Below, piece by piece: positions 1 to 6,884 of a stretch of 8,154 bases of DNA; the stretch's first letter is position 1, and each line of letters opens with the position of its first letter. The stretch lies in the NCBI GenBank assembly GCA_036795455.1, contig DAIRET010000136.1, positions 1-8,154 of the forward strand. The letters are read 5' to 3'. This DNA comes from DAIRET01 sp036795455 (GTDB lineage Bacteria; Bacteroidota; Ignavibacteria; Ignavibacteriales; Ignavibacteriaceae). The position numbers and the translations under genes were made by a program. Below the pieces are notes generated by a model. It had not been told where the DNA came from. It did no database searches and saw nothing but the letters and a program-made list of their open reading frames with translations.

Positions 1-1
1 T

Positions 2-949
2 ATTGTCTTTGCGTCCAAAGGAATATACCGATCGGTTTGCAATTCTTTTTATAAAGAGGTCTGCGAAATAATAAATGCGAACTCCGATTTGGTTTATACC
101 CCCACTACAATTTTATTCCCTTACATGATCAGCAAGCCAACGGTTATTTCTATGCATGACGTTCAACAATTTCATTACCCGGAGTTTTTTTCGAAAGCGG
201 AATTGTTGAGCAGAAAAATTCATTTCGGTTTGAGTGCCGATATGGTAACTCACATTCAGGCAAGCAGCAGGTTTATTAAACAAGATTTACTTCAGCATTT
301 CACCGTACTAAAGCCTGAACAGATTACTGTGATTCCCGAAGGCGTAGACATTGATTTATTTGCTAAAGAAAAAGAGACTAAATACCTTAACGACAAATAC
401 AATTTACCAAAGGAGTTCCTTTTCTTTCCAGCCCAATTATGGCTGCACAAAAACCACATTACTGTTCTAAAAGCCATAAAACAAATTGAACTGACACAAA
501 ACAAAAAAATACCGCTTGTATTAACGGGTGCAAAAGAATCGGCAGCAAAACAAATTTTCAGTTTTGTTGAAGAAAATAAAATGGATTATGTACACTATCT
601 TGGAGTAGTTCCATTTGAGGATATTCTGGCATTGTATAAAAGAGCAAAATTTTTAATAACCGGCGTCCTTTATGAATCAAGCAGTTTACCAGTACTTGAA
701 GCCGCAGCTTCTGGTACTGCTGTAATAGCGTCTGCCACACCACCCAATAAAGAACTGAACGAAATATTGAATATTAATCTGTTTCAACCGACAAATGTGG
801 ATGAACTGGTATACTTACTGTTAAAAATATGGGATGATAATACCCTGATTAAAAAACAGGTTTCACATAACTTGGAGCATATCGAACATTATTCATGGAA
901 CAATGTAGCGTCCAGGTATATTGAATTATTTGAAAGGTTAGTTAAGTAA
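2..949 (+). CDS. Glycosyltransferase family 4 (GT-B fold), 5' truncated by window edge
   Basis: Transfers a sugar from a nucleotide- or lipid-linked donor to a growing surface glycan, probably at the cytoplasmic face of the membrane; the exact sugar cannot be told. The frame is open from the first complete codon (base 2), so the gene starts before the window. The TTG at 89 is an internal leucine codon, not a start. About 315 residues are visible. Seen: an N-terminal-half motif MHDVQQFHYPEFFS, which resembles the HDxQhxxxPxFF motif of GT4 mannosyltransferase-like enzymes; FPAQLWLHKNH at the start of the C-terminal Rossmann domain, with the HKN usual in donor-binding loops; and YESSSLPVLEAAASG, the family E-x7-E pair. 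The usual EGFGLP is ESSSLP here. The stop overlaps the ATG of the GDP-mannose hydrolase gene by one base (TAATG), so the two are translationally coupled. GDP-mannose is a reasonable guess for the donor, from context only. Confidence 0.88.
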   Translation: MVFASKGIYRSVCNSFYKEVCEIINANSDLVYTPTTILFPYMISKPTVISMHDVQQFHYPEFFSKAELLSRKIHFGLSADMVTHIQASSRFIKQDLLQHFTVLKPEQITVIPEGVDIDLFAKEKETKYLNDKYNLPKEFLFFPAQLWLHKNHITVLKAIKQIELTQNKKIPLVLTGAKESAAKQIFSFVEENKMDYVHYLGVVPFEDILALYKRAKFLITGVLYESSSLPVLEAAASGTAVIASATPPNKELNEILNINLFQPTNVDELVYLLLKIWDDNTLIKKQVSHNLEHIEHYSWNNVASRYIELFERLVK

Positions 950-1440
950 TGCTGCCGCTTGACGACTTTAAAAAACTTATTGAAATCAGTTCTTTATTCG
1001 CATTTGATTTTATTGTTAAAGATGAGGATGGCAGAGTACTTCTCGGTTTAAGATGCAACTCTCCCGCAGAAGGTTACTGGTTTGTACCGGGTGGAAGAAC
1101 TTATAAAAACGAGACCTTAACCGAAGCATTATCGCGTATCTCAAAAGCTGAACTTGGATTTGAAGTTACAAAGGATATTATAAACCCGATAGGTTTATTT
1201 GAGCACGTTTATAAAGACAGCTTTTTCCCGGAAGTGAATTTCGGCACGCATTATATCGTTCTTGCAATCGAAGTAAAAATTCCGGTTGAGAAGAACTCTC
1301 TTCCTTCTTTTCAGCATTCAAGCTATAAGTTTTTAAATGTTCATGATTTATTAAACGATATCAGTGTTCATCCTTTTACTAAAAGCTATTTTATTGATAC
1401 ACCTTCTAACCTGTTTTTAAAACTTAATAAGACGGTTTAA
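949..1440 (+). CDS. gmm: GDP-mannose mannosyl hydrolase (Nudix family)
   Basis: Hydrolyses GDP-mannose (and GDP-glucose) to GDP and the free sugar in the cytoplasm, which can tune nucleotide-sugar supply for surface glycan synthesis. The 163-residue length fits the family. The Nudix box at residues 48-70, beginning PGGR and ending AELG, lacks the first Glu of the usual REUXEE core (it reads RISKAE). That is the altered box typical of Gmm/WcaH, whose enzymes attack the sugar carbon rather than phosphorus. From memory of the E. coli enzyme, its key residues all have counterparts here at a constant small offset: D20, R35, R50, E68 (metal), H86, Y102, Q122 (metal) and H123 (general base). The motifs YWFVPGGR and THYIVLA are also typical. 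The start overlaps the glycosyltransferase stop; AAAGG at 933-937 is a distant ribosome-binding site. The assignment is firm; whether it prefers mannose or glucose donors is not visible. Confidence 0.92.
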   Translation: MLPLDDFKKLIEISSLFAFDFIVKDEDGRVLLGLRCNSPAEGYWFVPGGRTYKNETLTEALSRISKAELGFEVTKDIINPIGLFEHVYKDSFFPEVNFGTHYIVLAIEVKIPVEKNSLPSFQHSSYKFLNVHDLLNDISVHPFTKSYFIDTPSNLFLKLNKTV

Positions 1441-1445
1441 TTGTA

Positions 1446-1967
1446 ATGAACCCACCTCTCACATTTAAATATTCTCTCGGTTATAAAATGATTTTCCGCT
1501 ACGGGAATATCCCGATTTCATTTGTGTTTGTTTTATACCTGCTGCCTGTAATCACTAGCTTTAATTACCAGTGGACGCAAAGTGTATATCTTCTTGTCTT
1601 TGTAGCTTTGATAATCGTTCTGAACCGTCATTACATCAAACTATATAAATTGATGCCTTACAAAATTGAAATGGATGACGAAAAACTGTTCTTTACCGAT
1701 TTCACAATTAACGATAGAACTGTAACAATGAAATTTGAGGATATCGTATCTTTAAAAGGTGGAATTTTCGACGGCAAAATCTCCGGCTTGATGAAGATTA
1801 CGGATACAAACGGGAATGAAGTAGGTTTCTTTCATAAACTGACAAATGCAAAGCAACTCGAAACACTGATCCTTAGTAAAGTAAAGAAAGAGATTTATGA
1901 TGCGGTTATTGAAAAACTTTCTTCAAGGAGAGGTAAAATTAGAGATAAAGCCTCCGGTAGTAAATAA
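1446..1967 (+). CDS. Small membrane protein with two N-terminal helices and a soluble C-terminal domain
   Basis: I do not recognise a named family. The 173-residue protein has two hydrophobic segments near residues 22-39 and 45-60, joined by a short polar turn (NYQWTQ), so a hairpin in the inner membrane is likely. The rest (about 70-173) looks soluble: alternating short beta-like stretches (YKIEMDDEKLFFTDF, VTMKFEDIVSLKGG, GLMKITDTNGNEVGFF), then a helix rich in Lys and Glu and a basic tail. Two helices followed by a small beta domain and a closing helix is the layout of bacterial PH-like (bPH) membrane proteins; that resemblance is structural guesswork, not a sequence match. It starts 5 bases after the hydrolase stop with no clear Shine-Dalgarno sequence, so it probably belongs to the same operon and ends it. 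Its next neighbour is convergent. Confidence 0.8.
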   Translation: MNPPLTFKYSLGYKMIFRYGNIPISFVFVLYLLPVITSFNYQWTQSVYLLVFVALIIVLNRHYIKLYKLMPYKIEMDDEKLFFTDFTINDRTVTMKFEDIVSLKGGIFDGKISGLMKITDTNGNEVGFFHKLTNAKQLETLILSKVKKEIYDAVIEKLSSRRGKIRDKASGSK

Positions 1968-1976
1968 AATTTTCCC

Positions 1977-2016
1977 TTTGTGGCTCTCCGTGAAATTTTC
2001 TCCGTGGTTCTCCGTG
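1977..2016. repeat. Short repeats of CTCCGTG type between convergent genes
   Basis: Three copies of TCTCCGTG lie at 1985-1992, 1999-2006 and 2009-2016, preceded by a related TTTGTGG at 1977-1983. On the minus strand this reads as a chain of CACGGAGA blocks ending in CCACAAAGG. Similar chains of CACRGAGA words are, from memory, scattered through intergenic DNA of many environmental bacteria; their origin is unclear. They fill the gap between two converging genes. There is no inverted repeat here, so this is not an ordinary terminator. Confidence 0.6.
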
Positions 2017-2027
2017 TAATAAAGAGT

Positions 2028-4046
2028 TTATCCTTTCACCTGTTTCTTTAGTCTCTCAATCTCATCACGCAAAGCGGCGGCTCTTTCAAACTCAAGGTCT
2101 TTAGCAGCTTTATACATCTCGTCGGTCAACTGTTGAATTAAATCGTTTTTCTGCTCAGCAGACATATACTTAATTACCGGCTCATTCACTTTACCGAAAG
2201 AGTGGGATACCTTATCGATTTCTTTCTTTCTCAACTCTGCAATTGAAGTTGAAGAAAGAATCTCCTCTACACTTTTGAAAATTGTTTTCGGGGTGATATT
2301 ATTTTCAATGTTGTATTGAATTTGCAGTTTGCGTCTCCGGTTTGTTTCGTCGAGCATACGCTGCATCGAGCCGGTTACAGTATCTGCATACATAATAACT
2401 TTGCCATTCACATTACGGGCGGTTCTGCCCGCAGTCTGCATCAATGACCTTTCACTGCGTAAAAAACCTTCTTTGTCCGCATCGATTATTGCAACAAGCG
2501 AAACTTCCGGTAAATCAAGTCCTTCTCTTAACAAGTTGACTCCGACCAGAACATCAAAGTCGCCGAGCCGCAAATCACGTAAGATTTCAACACGTTCAAG
2601 TGCATCGATATCGCTGTGAATATAACGTACGTTAATATCAAGTTTATCGAAATAGTCGGCAAGGTCTTCAGCCATTCTTTTTGTCAATGTTGTAACAAGA
2701 ATTCTTTCTTTGTTTACAATCCTTTTTCTTATTTCACCAATCAGGTCGTCTATCTGTCCTTTTACAGGACGGATTTCAACTTCGGGGTCAATTAACCCGG
2801 TTGGTCTGATTATCTGCTCAACTATCACTCCGCCGCTTTTTTCAAGTTCATAATCAGTCGGAGTAGCACTAACGAAAATCACCTGGTTGAGCATTGAGTA
2901 AAACTCTTCATACTTCATGGGACGGTTATCCAATGCAGAAGGAAGCCTGAAACCATATTCAACAAGCGTTGATTTTCTTGAGCGGTCGCCGTTGTACATT
3001 CCTCTTATTTGCGGAACCGTTACATGTGACTCATCAATAACAAGTAAAAAATCTTTAGGGAAATAGTCAAAAAGACAATACGGTCTTGAACCCGGCTCTC
3101 TTCCGTCCATGTGTCTCGAATAATTTTCTATCCCCGAGCAATAACCGATTTCCTTCATCATTTCGATATCAAAACGTGTTCTTTGCTCAAGACGTTGTGC
3201 TTCAAGATATTTTTCGTTTGCACGAAGTTCATTCAATCTTTCTGCTAATTCAGCTTCGATTGACATTATTGCTTTGAACATTGTATCCCTATTTGAGAGA
3301 TAATATTTCGCCGGATAAATTGCCGCCGAATCAACCTCTTCAAGAAGTTCGCCTGTTACGGAATCAATAATAGAAATCTTCTCTACATCCTCATCCCAGA
3401 ATTCTATTCGCAAAGCTTCTTCATATTGATACGCCGGAACAACTTCAACAACGTCTCCTCTTGCTCTGAACGTACCGCGAGTAAAATCGATGTCATTACG
3501 TGTATAGAATATGTCGGTTAGTTTTCGGAGTAATTTCTTTTTCGAAAGTTTATCCCCTTTTTTAACGAAGATTATTTGATTTGCAAATTCCTGCGGGGCA
3601 CCGATACCGTAAATGCAGCTTACGCTTGCTATGATAATAACATCCGTTCTTCCTTCAATTAATGCTGTTGTGGCTTTCAAGCGTAATCTGTCAATCTCTT
3701 CGTTTACCGAAAAATCTTTTTCAATAAAAAGATCGCTTGAAACGACGTATGCTTCAGGTTGATAGTAATCGTAATAGCTTATAAAAAACTCAACTGCATT
3801 ATTCGGAAAAAATGCTTTGAACTCCGAATATAGTTGCGCAGCGAGCGTTTTATTATGCGATATAATTAATGTCGGCTTGTTTACTTCGGCTATTACGTTT
3901 GAAATCGTAAAGGTTTTACCGGAGCCGGTAACACCGAGAAGCGTTTGAAATTTATCTCCCCTTCTTAATCCTTCAGTCAATTCTTTGATTGCTTGCGGCT
4001 GGTCCCCGGTCGGTTTGTAATTAGAAACTAACTCAAATTTCTTCAT
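2028..4046 (-). CDS. uvrB: Excinuclease ABC subunit B (UvrB), complete
   Basis: UvrB is the damage-verifying subunit of nucleotide excision repair. It is loaded by UvrA, opens the helix with limited ATP-driven strand separation, and recruits UvrC (incision) and UvrD. At 672 residues it is full length. Seen in order: Walker A GVTGSGKT (38-45); the beta-hairpin signature YYDYYQPEAY (91-100), which clamps one DNA strand; Walker B DESH (338-341); helicase motif III-like VSATP (392-396); GVNLLREGLDLPEVSLVAI (502-520); motif VI QTAGRTARN (537-545); and a C-terminal UVR domain (about 633-668) that contacts UvrC. E. coli has QTIGRAARN at motif VI (from memory), a mild difference. An AAGAAGAG stretch just ahead of the ATG serves as ribosome-binding site. 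It follows the methyltransferase gene by 11 bases on the same strand, so it is probably co-transcribed with it. No SOS-type operator was recognised. Confidence 0.98.
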   Translation of the reverse strand: MKKFELVSNYKPTGDQPQAIKELTEGLRRGDKFQTLLGVTGSGKTFTISNVIAEVNKPTLIISHNKTLAAQLYSEFKAFFPNNAVEFFISYYDYYQPEAYVVSSDLFIEKDFSVNEEIDRLRLKATTALIEGRTDVIIIASVSCIYGIGAPQEFANQIIFVKKGDKLSKKKLLRKLTDIFYTRNDIDFTRGTFRARGDVVEVVPAYQYEEALRIEFWDEDVEKISIIDSVTGELLEEVDSAAIYPAKYYLSNRDTMFKAIMSIEAELAERLNELRANEKYLEAQRLEQRTRFDIEMMKEIGYCSGIENYSRHMDGREPGSRPYCLFDYFPKDFLLVIDESHVTVPQIRGMYNGDRSRKSTLVEYGFRLPSALDNRPMKYEEFYSMLNQVIFVSATPTDYELEKSGGVIVEQIIRPTGLIDPEVEIRPVKGQIDDLIGEIRKRIVNKERILVTTLTKRMAEDLADYFDKLDINVRYIHSDIDALERVEILRDLRLGDFDVLVGVNLLREGLDLPEVSLVAIIDADKEGFLRSERSLMQTAGRTARNVNGKVIMYADTVTGSMQRMLDETNRRRKLQIQYNIENNITPKTIFKSVEEILSSTSIAELRKKEIDKVSHSFGKVNEPVIKYMSAEQKNDLIQQLTDEMYKAAKDLEFERAAALRDEIERLKKQVKG

Positions 4047-4057
4047 AAAATCTCTTC

Positions 4058-4612
4058 TTATTTAACAACCCTTAGTCTGAAATAAACCTCTTCCGGCGAG
4101 AAGATACCTGCAAAAAACCGTTCATAAATTACAGGCTCAATATTGACAATATAGTCCATCCATTTTAGAATAGAGAAATTTGAAGTATTGAACCGCTTTT
4201 CAATTATTTGAAACTGCGCCTTCCCCTCATAGTTGGTGCGGTGATTCAGTTTCCATTTTTCATAAAACTTTAACTTACGATTGCCTATATATTCGTAGTT
4301 ATCGAACGTTCTAATTGAAAACGGAATTTTATGATCCGGCTCACCGAAATATTTCGTGTTCAGAAAGAAGGGAGCGTAAACTACAATTATCCCATCCGGT
4401 TTTGAGATACGGTAAAGCTCGGTTACTGTATTGTGAAAATTGTCAAGATGCTCAAGAACATGGGAGCAGAATATTTCATCGAAAGTATTCTCCTCAAAAG
4501 GATATGGAAACGTGTTAATATTGTGAATCATATTTCCGCCGTAATCAACTATATCGAGATTGATATATCCTTCTTTAATATCTTTTCCGCAGCCGAGGTT
4601 TAATTTTTTCAT
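4058..4612 (-). CDS. Class I SAM-dependent methyltransferase (Methyltransf_11-like)
   Basis: A small Rossmann-fold methyltransferase; the substrate is unknown. The 184 residues begin directly with motif I, LNLGCGKD (4-11), where the glycine loop binds S-adenosylmethionine. NLD (18-20) supplies the acidic residue for the ribose, FDEIFCSHVLEHL (44-56) is the motif III/post-motif region usual in this group, and EL-RISKPDGIIVVYAPFF (65-83) is motif IV-V. There is no N-terminal extension, signal peptide or DNA-methyltransferase motif (no NPPY/SPPY). Similar short proteins are often found in surface-polysaccharide clusters, where they may methylate sugars; that role is inferred. It lies 11 bases upstream of uvrB. 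The ATG is the first in frame and lacks a recognisable Shine-Dalgarno sequence. A role in DNA repair has no support beyond position. Confidence 0.85.
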   Translation of the reverse strand: MKKLNLGCGKDIKEGYINLDIVDYGGNMIHNINTFPYPFEENTFDEIFCSHVLEHLDNFHNTVTELYRISKPDGIIVVYAPFFLNTKYFGEPDHKIPFSIRTFDNYEYIGNRKLKFYEKWKLNHRTNYEGKAQFQIIEKRFNTSNFSILKWMDYIVNIEPVIYERFFAGIFSPEEVYFRLRVVK

Positions 4613-4652
4613 AAGTGCAAATTCGATTTTGAATGTTTATTAATGATGATGC

Positions 4653-4660
4653 CAAATTTA
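4653..4660 (-). promoter_or_regulatory. Possible -7 element of the methyltransferase-uvrB operon
   Basis: On the minus strand the sequence reads TAAATTTG, an exact match to the TAnnTTTG -7 box described for Bacteroidota sigma-70 promoters. It lies about 41 bases ahead of the methyltransferase ATG, giving a plausible short leader. No good TTTG -33 element lies at the usual distance, and chance matches are easy in AT-rich DNA, so this is a weak call. Confidence 0.25.
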
Positions 4661-4692
4661 AAGAAAATGGGGGAATAATTAAGATAGATTGG

Positions 4693-4721
4693 CGAATTAT
4701 CCTCAAATGTAAGGTAATTCG
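4693..4721. terminator. Stem-loop downstream of the restriction genes, possible terminator
   Basis: CGAATTATCC (4693-4702) can pair with GGTAATTCG (4713-4721), with one bulged T and a 10-base loop. It lies about 60 bases beyond the endonuclease stop, in the gap before the methyltransferase gene. Neither side has a clean T tract, so it may end transcription weakly, protect the mRNA end, or do nothing. Confidence 0.35.
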
Positions 4722-4768
4722 TTTATTAATTGTTCTTCATTGAGAAGTTATTAAAAAGAATTTAGGAA

Positions 4769-4783
4769 AGTCTTTGATAGACT
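4769..4783 (-). terminator. Weak hairpin overlapping the endonuclease stop codon
   Basis: On the minus strand AGTCT and AGACT form a 5-base stem with a 5-base loop that includes part of the TAG stop. It is followed within about ten bases by a CTTTTT stretch. The stem is short, so its strength as an intrinsic terminator is doubtful. Confidence 0.25.
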
Positions 4784-5567
4784 ATTGGATTTCTGTCGTG
4801 ATTTCATAAAGTTCTGGTAATTTGTTCTGTCGTAGCCTGAACTTTGTGCCATGATTATGACCGGTCCTTGCGTCAAAATCAATCAGTATGTTGTTGGCCT
4901 CAAGAGCAGCAAGAAATTTATTAATACTAAATTTCTGAAGCATTAGAATTTTTTCATATTTGAAATATTCGAGCCCCTTCTCTTTTTTTACATCGGCTTG
5001 AACATAAAAACAGTTAATTAATTTTGTTCCAGCTTTATGGAATAGATCATCAAATCCCCAGTATGGCTGAGGATTTAATTCTTTTACTCCAATTCGTTCT
5101 TCAACACCATTCAGCCAATCTGCATGTTTATCTGTAACAAAATTGGAATCAAAAGAAACAATAACTTTTCTTTCATTTCTATCAATTAAAACAGTAAAAC
5201 CACGATCGCTTCTGGATTTGCCGGAAATGGTTTGTCTAAAACTCATTTCATTAGGAGGATATTTCTTCCCAGCCTCTTCATGAGGCCATCCATAGTTTTT
5301 GAGAAATACTTGAGGTACAAATTTGATTACACGTGGAGATGGTTCCATATGAAAAAGTGTTGTTAAAGATGTTGTATTTCCTCTCTGTGTTTTTAATTCC
5401 CATTCGGCAGCATTGGGAATTGGTAAATTATTTTCTTCAATTCCCAATAAATCTTCGAGTGTATTACCAACTCCGCCGGCATTTCCAATTCTAGCATTTG
5501 GTATCCATCCCAGAGCCTTAACATATTTTAGTTTCTCAATCAATTGTTCTTTTGTCCATAAATCCAT
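4782..5567 (-). CDS. Type II restriction endonuclease, MvaI/BcnI family
   Basis: Predicted to cut unmethylated DNA at a short palindrome-like site. MvaI cuts CCWGG and BcnI cuts CCSGG, both as monomers, so a CCNGG-type site is the natural guess but is not proven. At 261 residues it is close to family length. Seen: an N-terminal GNTLEDLLGI block (34-43); the core PNAAEWELKTQR (51-62), holding the PD-(D/E)xK catalytic E57-L-K59; and TGHNHGTKFRLR (235-246), which I associate with this family's conserved C-terminal region. The position five residues before E57, where MvaI has its first catalytic Asp (from memory), is N52 here. This may be normal for this subgroup or may reduce activity. The gene starts one base after the methyltransferase stop, with a good AGGAA ribosome-binding site (5572-5576) inside the end of that gene. 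Methylase-first order lets protection build up before cutting begins. Confidence 0.85.
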   Translation of the reverse strand: MDLWTKEQLIEKLKYVKALGWIPNARIGNAGGVGNTLEDLLGIEENNLPIPNAAEWELKTQRGNTTSLTTLFHMEPSPRVIKFVPQVFLKNYGWPHEEAGKKYPPNEMSFRQTISGKSRSDRGFTVLIDRNERKVIVSFDSNFVTDKHADWLNGVEERIGVKELNPQPYWGFDDLFHKAGTKLINCFYVQADVKKEKGLEYFKYEKILMLQKFSINKFLAALEANNILIDFDARTGHNHGTKFRLRQNKLPELYEITTEIQ

Positions 5568-5568
5568 T

Positions 5569-6462
5569 TTATTCCTGCTTCGTTGTTGGTTTCCAAAAAT
5601 CCAATAAATATTCGAAAGTTGTTCCCATTGTTATGTAATTGCTCGGCCAACCGAAAATCCCGATATTGTTTACAATATTTGTTCTATCCCAAATAATTGT
5701 ATTTCTTAACTCATAACCTCTTTTTCGCAACTCTTGAATTATGGATACATGAATTGTAATTCTTTGGTTTTCCCACCAGAAATCTGGCACATTTATTACA
5801 CAATGAGCTTTTTCTTTTAATAGCGGTAACAAGGATTCAAAAATATCACCCATTGCTTCTGTGTATTGGTCAAGCTCATAAGTACCAAGATCTCTTATAT
5901 CTTGCGAATACTGCTCTACTTTATTAAGTTGATTATTATTTCTATCACGTCTTGATTTATTTTGTCTTTTTCTATTCAGAAGGTTTGCATAAGGTGGCGA
6001 TGTCCAGATTAGACTTATTGATTTCTCATTAAAATAATTAATAATATTTCTCGCATCATCTTGAATGGCGAGTTGTTTAGTATTGTTAAAGATGTGATTT
6101 TCTCTTAATCTAGAATCACATATTTGAATATATTTAGATAATAAATCAAACCCAACAGCATTTCGATTTAAGTCCTGAGCAGCAACTAGTGTAGTACCAC
6201 TTCCAACAAAAGGGTCAACAACTAACTCCCCTTGATGAGTAAACAGTTCAATGACTTTTTTAGATAATGAAATTGGGAAAGTTGCAGGGTGTTTTTCTTT
6301 ATCTCGAACGTCTCTTTTTTCATACGTAAACTGCCATACGCCTAATTGGCATTTAAGCCATTCTTTGGCCGTTAAGCAGTTTATTTTAGTACGATCGCAC
6401 TGACATATTCTGTCAAAGCCAATCTCAAGTTTATTAAAAATCTTACTGGTTTTTTGAAGCAT
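5569..6462 (-). CDS. DNA methyltransferase of the restriction-modification pair, probable N4-cytosine
   Basis: Modifies the host's own sites so that the partner endonuclease does not cut them. The 297-residue protein shows DPFVGSGTT (83-91, SAM-binding motif I), NAVGFDL (101-107, motif II), and TSPPY (154-158, catalytic motif IV). SPPY is typical of N4-cytosine enzymes, although adenine enzymes with it exist. The segment HPATFPISLSKKVIELFT (58-75) just ahead of motif I looks like motif X, so the order is X-I-IV. This differs from the beta order (IV before I) of many N4-cytosine enzymes. The C-terminal third is the likely target-recognition region. Four Cys (20, 22, 29, 38) lie near the N-terminus; metal binding is possible but unsupported. 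The gene ends one base before the endonuclease start. The ATG is the first in frame, with only a weak GGA upstream. Base composition is visibly more AT-rich than uvrB, consistent with transfer. Confidence 0.9.
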   Translation of the reverse strand: MLQKTSKIFNKLEIGFDRICQCDRTKINCLTAKEWLKCQLGVWQFTYEKRDVRDKEKHPATFPISLSKKVIELFTHQGELVVDPFVGSGTTLVAAQDLNRNAVGFDLLSKYIQICDSRLRENHIFNNTKQLAIQDDARNIINYFNEKSISLIWTSPPYANLLNRKRQNKSRRDRNNNQLNKVEQYSQDIRDLGTYELDQYTEAMGDIFESLLPLLKEKAHCVINVPDFWWENQRITIHVSIIQELRKRGYELRNTIIWDRTNIVNNIGIFGWPSNYITMGTTFEYLLDFWKPTTKQE

Positions 6463-6495
6463 TCGCTTGTGTCCAATTAATATTAAAAATTAATT

Positions 6496-6503
6496 CAAAT
6501 ATA
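6496..6503 (-). promoter_or_regulatory. Possible -7 element just ahead of the DNA methyltransferase gene
   Basis: The minus strand reads TATATTTG, an exact TAnnTTTG match about 34 bases before the ATG. The nearest upstream TTG is only 12 bases away, too close for the usual -33 spacing. This is one of two candidate promoters for the restriction-modification operon. Confidence 0.22.
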
Positions 6504-6676
6504 CTTAAAATCTCACAAGTTTGATGCAGAAATTTTCTTAAATATAACAATTCAAACCAAATTTGATAATTTCCCACTTGCATCATTCGGGACAAATGTT
6601 TAATTTTTCACAGTCTATAATTAAATAAGGAGCTGCAAAAGGCACAGATAAGAAATTATTTAACCTCCGTCGTTTT

Positions 6677-6705
6677 TTTATATCTTGACCGTATAAACAG
6701 GTCAA
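6677..6705 (-). promoter_or_regulatory. Sigma-70-like promoter pointing at the restriction-modification operon
   Basis: On the minus strand TTGACC (6705-6700) is separated by exactly 17 bases from TATAAA (6682-6677). Each box matches the general sigma-70 consensus at five of six positions. Transcription would start near 6670 and give a leader of roughly 210 bases before the methyltransferase ATG. A GGAGG word (plus-strand CCTCC at 6664-6668) follows closely but no start codon lies after it. The -35 box is also one arm of a perfect 6-base inverted repeat (TTGACC/GGTCAA, 6685-6690 and 6700-6705), which could be an operator. If the organism uses Bacteroidota-type promoters this match may be accidental. 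Confidence 0.35.
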
Positions 6706-6884
6706 AGCCGTCAACACGGGATAATCTAATATTCCTGCTGAACATTTTGTTTTTTTTAGCGGGTAGAATGATAAAACTAAACGAAAGCTTTTTTAACGAA
6801 AGATATACCTTTACTTCCTCACCAAAAAATCTCATACTAAGAGATGATTCAATTTTACGCCCAAATTTAGCTTTAACAATCACA

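Larger units (their letters stand above)
6463..6884. other. Non-coding, AT-rich gap upstream of the DNA methyltransferase gene
   Basis: No convincing gene is seen on either strand. The stretch holds the two candidate promoters described separately and a 7-base inverted repeat, TGATGCA/TGCATCA, at 6522-6528 and 6579-6585, about 50 bases apart. It also holds a run of eight T (6750-6757) and a direct repeat AACGAAAG at 6780-6787 and 6795-6802. A Shine-Dalgarno-like AAGGAG at 6627-6632 on the plus strand is not followed by a start codon. No controller (C-protein) gene of a restriction system is present. Confidence 0.5.

Noticed and set aside
89..949. Glycosyltransferase gene beginning at TTG 89
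   Set aside because: The same frame is open to the window edge and reads as normal GT4 sequence upstream, so the TTG is an internal leucine codon of a truncated gene.
2329..2619. Plus-strand frame inside uvrB
   Set aside because: It is antisense to a clearly conserved part of UvrB and has no features of its own; other frames opposite real genes were dismissed for the same reason.
6522..6585. TGATGCA/TGCATCA inverted repeat as a controller-protein box
   Set aside because: The arms are 50 bases apart and no controller gene is present; seven bases can match by chance.
6656..6883. 75-codon frame on the minus strand starting at a GTG
   Set aside because: It has no ribosome-binding site and overlaps the possible restriction promoter. 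It shows no domain or coding-like composition that I recognise.
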